Part shown: positions 57,480 to 64,000 of the stretch, one piece after another
Layout of the letters: every line of letters begins with the position of its first letter
Numbering within the stretch: the stretch's first letter is position 1
Assembly (NCBI RefSeq): GCF_014190875.1
Contig: NZ_JACHVS010000002.1
Location: 744,001-808,000, forward strand
Direction of reading: 5' to 3'
DNA length: 64,000 nt
From: Paeniglutamicibacter cryotolerans
GTDB taxonomy: Bacteria; Actinomycetota; Actinomycetes; Actinomycetales; Micrococcaceae
Notes under the pieces: model-generated
Databases searched by the model: none
Told to the model about the DNA's origin: nothing
Seen by the model: only the letters and a program-made list of their open reading frames with translations
Translations under genes and position numbers: made by a program

Positions 57480-57690
57480 GATGATGCCCCGGCTCGTTCT
57501 CATCCGGCTCACACAGTGCCGCTACCGTTCCAGTGCACTGGATTTCCTTCCTGCCGCCCTCGTACTCTGGAACACTGCCAACCGCGAACGAGCCGCCAAC
57601 GCAGTCACCGGCTACGATCCGGTACCCAAGGACTTGCTCCTCCCCGTGCCACTCGTCACCGGACTGGGAACACATCAACCCCACTGGCTG
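57480..57690 (+). pseudogene. Remnant of a Tn3-family transposase C-terminus
   Basis: In one plus-strand frame ALDFLPAALVLWNTANRERA resembles the LVLWNT block near the end of TnpA; about 100 bases later, in another frame, SPDWEHINPTGC matches the LSPLGWEHINLTGDY block that follows at the same spacing in Tn3 transposases. Both blocks in the right order and distance, with a frameshift between, support a decayed TnpA tail. The terminal inverted repeat was not identified. The rest of this 490-base gap between the SDR gene and trmI shows no gene. Confidence 0.65.
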
Positions 57691-57908
57691 CTAAACCAGG
57701 CGCAACGACTCCAAACCAGCCGTCGGCACAATCAGGTGCTTGCGCCCCGACCCGCTGCCTTTTGCGGAGGATGTTCCCCGTTTTCTGAAACCGTCCAGCC
57801 AGGGCCACGTCGTCCCCCCATCCGGCACCTGAAAGTTCTGCGGTCCTGCCAGCTGGCACATGGGACATCTACCAGCTGTCAGGACCACTGTGGCAGGCAC
57901 CGAGGCCC

Positions 57909-57958
57909 GGATGCAGAAAGGCGCAGGCCCCATTTCGGGCCTGCGCCTTTCTGCATCC
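57909..57958. terminator. Terminator of the trmI gene
   Basis: Perfect 22-bp arms at 57909-57930 and 57937-57958 (base GGATGCAGAAAG against CTTTCTGCATCC), six-base CATTTC loop, 15 bases after the trmI stop. Confidence 0.9.
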
Positions 57959-57972
57959 GACGGACGCCGTTG

Positions 57973-59097
57973 CTAGTTCTCGTCGTCCGCGGACTCGATC
58001 TCCGGGAAGTCGTCCGGATCCATGCCGTTGCCGTTCTCATCGCGGAAGGATCCGCGCTGCTTCATCGACTTGGCGTCCTTCGCCGCGCGGCGCAGTTTGC
58101 GCACCGATACGCCGCGTTCTCCCAGGCCGGGGCCATTCCACTGTTCCGGGTCGTTTCCCTTGGTCCAGGCCTCGATGTCCTCGGTGGCGAATTCGGTGTT
58201 CTTCACGCGCTTCTGGCCCGGGATGCCCACCGCATCGTCGGCCAGGCGGCGGCAGGTCATCAGGAAGCCGGTGTGGGCTACCATGCGGTGGTCTGGGCGG
58301 ACAGCGAGTCCCTCCAGGTGCCATCCGCGGACCATGGATTCCCAGGCCTCGGGCTCGGTGAAGCGGCCGTCGGCACGAATGGCCTCCGCGGTGCGGGAGA
58401 GCTGGGTGACCGTGGCGACGTAGTTGATCCAGACGCCACCCGGTGCCAGCACGGTGGCGGTGGCCTCGACGCATTCCCAAGGTGCGAGCATGTCGAGCAC
58501 GACGCGGTCGACGGAGCCGGGCTCCTCGGTCTGCACGACGACATCCTGGTAGTCGCCGATGGAGATGTCCCAGGCCGGGTGCGGTCCACCGAAGATGGTT
58601 TCCACGTTGCCGCGGGCGATCTCGGCGAATTCCTCGCGGCGTTCGATGCTGTGCAGGGTACCGGCATCGCCGACGGCGCGCAGCAGCGAGATCGACAGGG
58701 CACCCGAGCCGACTCCGGCCTCCACGACGCGGGCGCCGGGATAGATGTCGCCCATGGTGACGATCTGGGCCGCGTCCTTCGGGTAGACCACAGCGGCACC
58801 GCGGGGCATCGACAGCACGAAGTCCTTCAGCAGCGGGCGCAACACCTGGTAGCGGTGCCCGGAGGTGTTCTCCACGACGACGCCCTCGGTCTGCCCGATC
58901 AGGTCATCATGGGCCAGCAGGCCCTTGTGCGTGTGGAAGGTGCCGCCCAAGGTCAGCGTGATGGTGTTCATCCGGCGCTTCTCGTCGGTCAGCTGCACCC
59001 GGTCCCCGGCACGGAGCGGTCCGCGGCGCGGAGCTGCTCCATGTGGCTGGGTCATCGGTTCCTGTGTGCTGCTCATGTTCGTGATTTCCGTTTCCAT
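57973..59097 (-). CDS. trmI: tRNA (adenine-58-N1)-methyltransferase
   Basis: Methylates A58 in the T-loop of tRNAs. A 374-residue enzyme with an N-terminal beta domain (LRAGDRVQLTDEKRRMNTIT), then the SAM site ARVVEAGVGSGALSISLLRA, the acceptor strand DRVVLDMLAPWECVEATATV, and WINYVATVTQLSRTAEAI. The C-terminal acidic tail (ENGNGMDPDDFPEIESADDE) is usual in actinobacteria. A second ATG seven codons in (59076) has a slightly better ribosome-binding site. In relatives trmI lies next to arc; here 7 kb of other DNA separates them. Confidence 0.93.
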   Translation of the reverse strand: METEITNMSSTQEPMTQPHGAAPRRGPLRAGDRVQLTDEKRRMNTITLTLGGTFHTHKGLLAHDDLIGQTEGVVVENTSGHRYQVLRPLLKDFVLSMPRGAAVVYPKDAAQIVTMGDIYPGARVVEAGVGSGALSISLLRAVGDAGTLHSIERREEFAEIARGNVETIFGGPHPAWDISIGDYQDVVVQTEEPGSVDRVVLDMLAPWECVEATATVLAPGGVWINYVATVTQLSRTAEAIRADGRFTEPEAWESMVRGWHLEGLAVRPDHRMVAHTGFLMTCRRLADDAVGIPGQKRVKNTEFATEDIEAWTKGNDPEQWNGPGLGERGVSVRKLRRAAKDAKSMKQRGSFRDENGNGMDPDDFPEIESADDEN

Positions 59098-59157
59098 GTG
59101 ATGAAGGGGTCGTTTAAATGATGTTTTGCGGGGCCCATCCGGCGGCCCGGTGACTTG

Positions 59158-60291
59158 TTAGTACTTGCCGGTGATCGCCGCGACGACGCGGGACTGGGCC
59201 AGGAGCCCGATGATCCGTCCGGATTCGTCGATCACCGCGTATTCGGCGCCGGTGATGGTGGCCAGGTAGTCGATCAGCGAGCGGCCCGATGCCGCTGCCG
59301 CCACCACGGCTCCGGGCGAGAAGGCCCGTGCCACCGAGACGCCGGGGCTGAGGTCGCGCAGCTGCTCCGGCACCCGGGCGAGGGACTCCTCGTCGACGAC
59401 CGCCTCGGGGGCGCCCTCGGGGGAAACGAGCACCACCCGTCCCCCCCGCATCGAGATCCGTTCGATGATCTGCGCGACGGTGGCGGAAGCCGGAAGCGCG
59501 GTGGCGGGTTCCATGAGCGTGCGCGCGCTGATGTCCGGCAGCCGCAGGCGCATCTTGGCATAGCGGATCGATTGGCTGGCTCCGACCCACATGAACCCGC
59601 CGACGAGCACCAGCACGATGATCATCTGCATGTTCAGCGGTTGGGATTGGGTCAGCGGGTAGATCACCAGGATGCCGATCAGCAGGGCGACGATGACCCG
59701 TCCGGCCCAACCGGCGGCGACCGTGCCCTTGTCTTGGCTGCCGGTGACCTTCCAGACCAGGGATTCGACCAGCCGGCCACCGTCCAACGGCAGTCCGGGC
59801 AGAACATTGAACAGCGCCACCAGGAAGTTGGCCAGGACCAGGATGTCCCAGAGCAGGTAGGTTACGCCTACCGGCTGCACGGCCTGCAGGGCCAGCCAGC
59901 CGACGCCTGCGATGATGAAGTTCGCTACCGGTCCGGCCATGGCGACCACCAAGGACTTGCCCGGTGTCGCGTAGAAGCTACCGAACTGGGTGTGCCCGCC
60001 CCAGAGGGTGAGCACGATCTTGGCCTCCGGCCAGCCGAATGCCTTGGCGCTGAGCGCGTGGGCCAGTTCGTGGATGAGCACCGAGAGCGCCAGCAGGATC
60101 GCGTAGGTCAGGGCGACGGCGTAGGCACCGTAGCCGATGCCCGGGACCGCCCGCTGCACGTCCGGCCCAAAGAGCAGGACGATGGCGGCTGCAATGACGA
60201 ACCAGGAGTAGGCCAGATAGATCGGGACGCCGAAGAAGCTTCCCAACGGGATCCCGTCGGACTTTGTTCGGGTCTCCGGCTGCGCGCTCAT
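59158..60291 (-). CDS. Site-2 protease family protein with CBS domains
   Basis: A 377-residue intramembrane zinc metalloprotease. The HExxH motif is HELAH at residues 74-78 within a helix (ALSVLIHELAHALSAKAFGW), and the second site is LPGLPLDGGRLVE. Six helices are followed by two CBS modules (RTLMEPATALPASATVAQII; SLIDYLATITGAEYAVIDES) that probably bind an adenine nucleotide. It cleaves membrane proteins in regulated proteolysis. Its start overlaps the HAD gene stop by four bases. Confidence 0.92.
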   Translation of the reverse strand: MSAQPETRTKSDGIPLGSFFGVPIYLAYSWFVIAAAIVLLFGPDVQRAVPGIGYGAYAVALTYAILLALSVLIHELAHALSAKAFGWPEAKIVLTLWGGHTQFGSFYATPGKSLVVAMAGPVANFIIAGVGWLALQAVQPVGVTYLLWDILVLANFLVALFNVLPGLPLDGGRLVESLVWKVTGSQDKGTVAAGWAGRVIVALLIGILVIYPLTQSQPLNMQMIIVLVLVGGFMWVGASQSIRYAKMRLRLPDISARTLMEPATALPASATVAQIIERISMRGGRVVLVSPEGAPEAVVDEESLARVPEQLRDLSPGVSVARAFSPGAVVAAAASGRSLIDYLATITGAEYAVIDESGRIIGLLAQSRVVAAITGKY

Positions 60292-61052
60292 GCTCCTGCT
60301 CCGGACACCACGGCGGCCGGAGGGAAGGCCCCGGAAATCCGGTCCGCGACCAAGCGGTCCAGATCGGCCAGCCGGAATCCAGCTAGGGAATCAACCAGGA
60401 CCCAGTCGCCCGAGGGCTCGATCGGGGACATATGCGGTACGGCAACGGTCGTGGCGCCGGAAGCGGAGGCGGAGAGGATGCCGGGGACCGAATCCTCGAT
60501 CGCCACGACGCGGCGGGGATCCAGGTCCCGGACCAGCGCGCCCATCGATTCGAGGGCCATCAGGTACGGTTCGGGATCCGGTTTGCCCCGGGAGACCAGG
60601 TCCCCGGTGACGTGGAAGCGGAAGAGGCCATCGGGCAAAAGCGAGGTGACCAGAGCCGCCAGCGGCCCCTCGGACATGGTGACCAGGGCGCACGGGATCG
60701 ACGCGGCCCGCAGCTCATGCAGCAGTTCGATGGCCCCGGGGCGCCACATGACCTCGCGGCTCACCCCGGCACAGACGTCGGCGGAGAGGCGGTCGATGAT
60801 CTCTCGGATGCTCAACCTCACTCCGGCGGTTTGGAGGATGCGTGCCGAATCGGGCAAGGCGTTGCCGACTAGGGCGTACGCGTCTTCATCGGTCCACTGG
60901 CCGCCGAATTCGCGCACCAGGGCGGTTTCGGCGCCCATCCAATAGGGTTCGGTGTCGAGCAGTGTGCCGTCCATATCCCACAGCACGGCCTGCACCCCTG
61001 CCGCACGGACATCGATGGCGGGCGGGGGCACGGGAAAAGCACTGCTGGACAT
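60288..61052 (-). CDS. HAD-superfamily phosphatase
   Basis: A 254-residue phosphatase of the beta-phosphoglucomutase-like subgroup. Motif I AVLWDMDGTLLDTEPYWMGA has both nucleophile and acid Asp; motif II is CALVTMSEG; motif III with Lys is SRGKPDPEPYLMALESMGA, and motif IV VVAIEDSVPGILSASASGAT. A cap helical domain lies between. The sugar phosphate or other substrate is unknown. It is coupled to the downstream site-2 protease gene and divergent from the PAC2 gene. Confidence 0.9.
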   Translation of the reverse strand: MSSSAFPVPPPAIDVRAAGVQAVLWDMDGTLLDTEPYWMGAETALVREFGGQWTDEDAYALVGNALPDSARILQTAGVRLSIREIIDRLSADVCAGVSREVMWRPGAIELLHELRAASIPCALVTMSEGPLAALVTSLLPDGLFRFHVTGDLVSRGKPDPEPYLMALESMGALVRDLDPRRVVAIEDSVPGILSASASGATTVAVPHMSPIEPSGDWVLVDSLAGFRLADLDRLVADRISGAFPPAAVVSGAGA

Positions 61053-61110
61053 AGGCCAATTCTATGGTGCATCCGCGCAGACGCGAACCCGGGGATGCGG
61101 ATAGGGTGAA

Positions 61111-62019
61111 GTGGTGACTCAGAACAACTTCGAACCTACGACGCTCAGCGCACTGGTGGGCGCCCACGCCGAACCCGGAGGCCCGCGTCCGGCGATCATG
61201 GTCCTGGCCTTCGAGGGCTGGAATGATGCCGGCGAAGCCGCCAGTGACACGGTGCGGATGCTATCGCACGAGCTGAAGGCCAAGAAGGTGGCGGTGCTGG
61301 GTCAGGACGACTACTACGACTACCAGTTCTCGCGTCCGCGAGTCCACCGCAACGCGTCGGGCAAACGGGTCATCCGCTGGCCAACCACTCGTTTTTTCCG
61401 GGCGGCCTTGCCCGGCACCGGAATCGACCTGCTGCTGGTGCGAGGCGTCGAGCCCACCTACCGCTGGAAGGGCTTCACGGCGGAACTGCTGACCCTCGCC
61501 GAGCAGGAGAATGTGAAGGCACTAGTGGCGGTGGGTGCGCTGCTGGCCGATGTGCCCCATTCGCGTCCCATCCAGGCGAGTCTGACCAGTGAGGATCAGG
61601 CACTGCAGCAGCAGCTGGGCGCCGAGCCGGCCACTTACGAGGGGCCCACGGGGATTTTGGGCGTCGTGGCCGAGACGGCCGATGCGGCGGGGCTGCCCAC
61701 CGTGTCACTGTGGGCAGCCGTTCCACATTATGTTGCGCAGGCGCCCTCCCCCAAGGCGCAGCTGGCGCTGGTGCAGCGGATTGAGGAGCTGCTGGCGTTG
61801 CGCCTGGACCTGCATGAACTCGTCGAGGATGCGTTGGCTTGGGAACGCGGGGTCAACGAACTGGCTGCAGGCGATGCGGAGATCGCCGCCTACGTAAAGC
61901 AGCTGGAACAGGCCCAGGACGAGTCGACCCTGCCCGAGGCCACCGGCGAATCGATTGCCAAGGAGTTCGAACGCTATCTCAAGCGCCGGGACCGCGGCGA
62001 CGACGGCAACGAGCACTGA
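61111..62019 (+). CDS. PAC2-family protein
   Basis: A 302-residue soluble protein of the PAC2 family, related to eukaryotic proteasome-assembly chaperone 2. Segments: GGPRPAIMVLAFEGWNDAGE, DDYYDYQFSRPRVHRNASGK, LLLVRGVEPTYRWKGFTAEL, VPHSRPIQASLTSEDQALQQ and LWAAVPHYVAQAPSPKAQLA. A C-terminal tail of about 60 residues is charged (ELAAGDAEIAAYVKQLEQAQ). Two GTGs follow AGGGTGA; either 61111 or 61114 could start. Close to the pup-proteasome block in many actinobacteria; a chaperone role is suggested but not shown. Confidence 0.88.
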   Translation: MVTQNNFEPTTLSALVGAHAEPGGPRPAIMVLAFEGWNDAGEAASDTVRMLSHELKAKKVAVLGQDDYYDYQFSRPRVHRNASGKRVIRWPTTRFFRAALPGTGIDLLLVRGVEPTYRWKGFTAELLTLAEQENVKALVAVGALLADVPHSRPIQASLTSEDQALQQQLGAEPATYEGPTGILGVVAETADAAGLPTVSLWAAVPHYVAQAPSPKAQLALVQRIEELLALRLDLHELVEDALAWERGVNELAAGDAEIAAYVKQLEQAQDESTLPEATGESIAKEFERYLKRRDRGDDGNEH

Positions 62020-62206
62020 GCACCAGTCCCGGGTGCTCGGTCGGGGATCCAGCAGCGCGATGTTTTTGACCGCTCCTGCTCCGTTGGGGCATGGGTGCCG
62101 GATTCGTGCGCATCGTGCCTGAAGACGGAGCCATGTTCAGCCTCAGTCAGCGAAATCATGGGCCCTTACTGGTCGCGGACAGACCAGTGTGTGCCCATGA
62201 GGAATA

Positions 62207-62265
62207 AACAAGGCGGCTGGGGTGCCAAGCCAAGGAATATGACATGGCACCCCAGCCGCCTTGTT
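62207..62265. terminator. Bidirectional terminator between the PAC2 and bdh genes
   Basis: Perfect 21-bp arms at 62207-62227 and 62245-62265 (ending AACAAGGCGG against CCGCCTTGTT), 17-base loop, in the 283-base convergent gap. Confidence 0.85.
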
Positions 62266-62302
62266 GCCCGAAGGCGTTGCCTCAGTTGGGCGAAAGTGCG
62301 CG

Positions 62303-63103
62303 CTAACGGGCCGACCAGCCTCCGTCTATCGAGTAGCTCGAACCAGTCACCATGGACGCCTCGTCACTGGCCAGCCAAGCGACCAGCGACGCAACTTCCT
62401 CCGGTTCAACCAGTCGCTTGATGGCGCTTTCGGTGAGCATGATCTTGCCCAGCACCTCGGCTTCGGCAATGCCATGGACACGGGCCTGGTCCGCCAGTTG
62501 CTTTTCCACTAGCGCTGTACGGACGTAACCGGGATTGACACAATTGCTGGTCACTCCATATTCACCACCTTCGAGCGCAGTGGCCTTGGACAGGCCTTCG
62601 AGCCCATGTTTGGCAGCTACGTAGGCCGATTTGAAGGGCGAAGCGCGTAGCCCATGCACGGAGGAAACGTTGATGATCCGACCGAATCCTTGTGCATACA
62701 TTGCGGGCAGGGCCGCACGGATAAGCAGGAAGGGCACCTCGAGCATGAGTGCCAAAATCCGCCGGAAGTCCGCAGGGTCAAAGTCCTGAATCGGGCTGAT
62801 GTGCTGGATCCCGGCATTGTTGACCAGGATGTCCACTCCGTCGAACGCAACTTTCAGCCGGTCGTCCGCGACTGCGGTCGGATCCAGCAGATCAACCGCC
62901 CAGCTCGAACCACCGACCTCCGCTGCTACCGCCTCGGCCTCCGCGCGGTCCTTGTCCGCGATGATTACGTGGGCACCACGGGAAGCCAGCGCATGCACAA
63001 CGGCCAGTCCTATTCCGCTGGCGCCACCCGTCACCAGCGCCCTCCTGCCTGCGAGTGGCTGTAGGGAGGAGCGGTTTTCGCGTTCGGTTTCCTGGTGGGT
63101 CAT
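62303..63103 (-). CDS. 3-hydroxybutyrate dehydrogenase
   Basis: A 266-residue classical SDR. NAD site TGGASGIGLAVVHALASRGA, NNAG site ILVNNAGIQHISPIQDF, active-site Ser in INVSSVHGLRASPFKS and the Tyr-Lys pair in AYVAAKHGLEGLSKATALE. The loop after helix G (YVRTALVEKQLADQARVHGI and EEVASLVAWLASDEA) is that of D-3-hydroxybutyrate dehydrogenases, which interconvert 3-hydroxybutyrate and acetoacetate in polyhydroxybutyrate use. Start ATG with AAGGGA. A transporter gene once lay upstream (remnant at 63156-63490). Confidence 0.9.
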   Translation of the reverse strand: MTHQETERENRSSLQPLAGRRALVTGGASGIGLAVVHALASRGAHVIIADKDRAEAEAVAAEVGGSSWAVDLLDPTAVADDRLKVAFDGVDILVNNAGIQHISPIQDFDPADFRRILALMLEVPFLLIRAALPAMYAQGFGRIINVSSVHGLRASPFKSAYVAAKHGLEGLSKATALEGGEYGVTSNCVNPGYVRTALVEKQLADQARVHGIAEAEVLGKIMLTESAIKRLVEPEEVASLVAWLASDEASMVTGSSYSIDGGWSAR

Positions 63104-63155
63104 GACATTTCCCTTACGTGGTACCTGTTGGTGCTCATTGTGAACGTGAACTGAC

Positions 63156-63490
63156 TTAATTGCTAACCCTGGCCGTGTTCAATCCATGCTTACGTGCGTC
63201 GGCGTCGTCAATATCGTGCAGGGAAATGCCTCGGGTTTCCTTCAACGTCACCACTGCGACCGTGGTTACCGCACAGGCCACTGCCACATAGATTGCCACG
63301 GGCAGCCATGAGCTGTAGGCCTGAAGCAAAGCGGTGGCGATAATCGGCGCCATGGAACCGGCCACAATCGAGGTGACCTGGTATCCGAGAGAGACACCTG
63401 AGTAGCGCATGCGGGTGGGGAACATTTCGGCCATGATAGCCGGCTGGCCCGCATACATCAGAGCGTGGAAGCACAGGCCGATCGTGACAG
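63156..63490 (-). pseudogene. C-terminal part of an MFS metabolite:H+ symporter, cut by an IS21 element
   Basis: The last 110 residues of a transporter of the MHS family: GLCFHALMYAGQPAIMAEMF, PTRMRYSGVSLGYQVTSIVA, AYSSWLPVAIYVAVACAVTT and the C-terminal VTLKETRGISLHDIDDADAR. Upstream sequence at 63491 switches abruptly to the IS21-family element, so the N-terminal helices are elsewhere or lost. Given its neighbour, it probably imported hydroxybutyrate or a similar acid; this is inference. Confidence 0.85.
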
Positions 63491-63508
63491 TGTTTAGACG
63501 GAGCTTTT

Positions 63509-63565
63509 GGTAGCACGTGCGTAACGATCCGGTAGCACGCGTGTAAGCAACCGGTAGCGCTTCGG
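63509..63565. repeat. Tandem terminal repeats of the IS21 element
   Basis: Two 22-base units beginning GGTAGCACG lie at 63509-63530 and 63531-63552, with a shorter third start, GGTAGCGCTTC, at 63553. Multiple internal repeats at each end are a hallmark of IS21 elements and bind the IstA transposase. Confidence 0.8.
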
Positions 63566-63635
63566 GACGTTCAAAGTCAGGATTGCTTTCACCCACGACA
63601 CCAGGTCGGGGACAGTGAAAGGAAGACTGACGGTA

Positions 63636-64000
63636 ATGGCTGACTACAGACACATCATGGCCCTGCTGGTGCAGGGCCATTCGTACCGACAGGTCCAAGG
63701 CAGGGCAGGCTGCTCGCACCGCACGATCGCCAAGGCCAGCCGGGTCCTTGCCGATCAAAAGCTGACCACCCGTGAGCAGATCGACGCGCTCACCGATGAG
63801 GACCTCGACCGGCTGTTCGACGACGGCCGCAAGGCCGTGAGCGGTGAGTTCGTCCCCGTCAATGTCGAGGCCGTGGTGAAGGCACGCATCGGTCGGAAGA
63901 AGCCACCGTTGAAAGTCTTGTGGGCCCGCTACCTGGACACCGCGCACACAGACTCCGCCCGGTTTTACGGCTATGAGCGGTTCTGCCAGATTATTGCCGA
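63636..64000 (+). CDS. istA: IS21-family transposase IstA, 3' partial
   Basis: The first 121 residues of IstA: MADYRHIMALLVQGHSYRQV with an HTH (GRAGCSHRTIAKASRVLADQ), then LTTREQIDALTDEDLDRLFD, the basic KARIGRKKPPLKVLWARYLD and the beginning of the region before the DDE core (SARFYGYERFCQIIA). The frame is open to the window end. Its ATG follows GGAAGACTGACGGTA. IstB should follow downstream. Confidence 0.88.
   Translation, partial: MADYRHIMALLVQGHSYRQVQGRAGCSHRTIAKASRVLADQKLTTREQIDALTDEDLDRLFDDGRKAVSGEFVPVNVEAVVKARIGRKKPPLKVLWARYLDTAHTDSARFYGYERFCQIIA

Larger units (their letters stand above)
63491..64000 (+). mobile_element. IS21-family element, left end and istA start
   Basis: The element starts near TGTTTAGACGG at 63491, inside the transporter gene, and runs past the window end. 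Tandem 22-base terminal repeats, a short leader and istA follow in the usual order. The right end is out of view, so target duplication cannot be checked. Confidence 0.85.

Noticed and set aside
59155..60945. Plus-strand frame of 596 codons opposite the M50 and HAD genes
   Set aside because: Antisense shadow with low-complexity Asp/Gln/Arg sequence.

Overview
This is a high-GC Gram-positive genome segment, most likely a Micrococcaceae actinobacterium of the Arthrobacter/Paeniglutamicibacter type. The evidence is a complete Pup-proteasome locus, fused PafBC, RbpA, the qcrCAB-ctaE respiratory cluster, frequent GTG starts and four-base start/stop overlaps. No rRNA, tRNA or CRISPR array was seen.

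Layout. 1-1.8 kb: end of a GntR-type regulator and a poorly coding stretch with a 23-bp tandem duplication. 1.8-13.6 kb: a UvrA2-like ATPase, the cytochrome bc1/cytochrome c oxidase genes (ctaE-qcrC-qcrA-qcrB), divergent trpD, a stand-alone Lrp-type sensor domain, a SatD-like regulator with a membrane partner, a methyltransferase-like membrane protein and a glutamine amidotransferase. 13.7-23.5 kb: a decayed accessory region holding an intact arsenic cassette (arsR, acr3, arsC) followed by a shattered flavoprotein gene, several other gene remnants and an intact IS1380-family insertion. 23.6-42.7 kb: housekeeping genes zapE, def, an S9 peptidase, an rlmA-type methyltransferase, an NfeD/SPFH pair, rbpA behind a SigR-like promoter, ppm, helY, tatC, tatA and pafBC. 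42.9-50.9 kb: two FKBP isomerases and pafA-prcA-prcB-pup-dop-arc, a complete pupylation and proteasome system. 51.1-57.9 kb: an accessory island between arc and trmI, with a nonsense-split drug exporter, a sugar porter, a degenerate copy of the 3' part of trmI and a Tn3-transposase remnant. 58-63.1 kb: trmI, a site-2 protease, a HAD phosphatase, a PAC2 protein and a 3-hydroxybutyrate dehydrogenase. 63.2-64 kb: a metabolite transporter cut by an IS21-family element that runs off the window.

How the genes work together. Dop deamidates the C-terminal Gln of Pup, PafA ligates Pup to target lysines, and ARC unfolds tagged proteins into the PrcA/PrcB core using its C-terminal Gln-Tyr-Leu. PafBC, the DNA-damage regulator, lies in the same strand-coherent block. 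CtaE and QcrC/A/B form parts of the bc1-aa3 supercomplex. ArsR controls arsenite export by Acr3 and arsenate reduction by ArsC.

Novelty. I see no clear unknown multi-gene machine. The best candidates for follow-up are the SatD/membrane-protein pair with two palindromes in its promoter, the perfect palindrome between ctaE and trpD, the accessory island with its trmI partial copy, and the 23-bp duplication whose copy number sets a reading frame.
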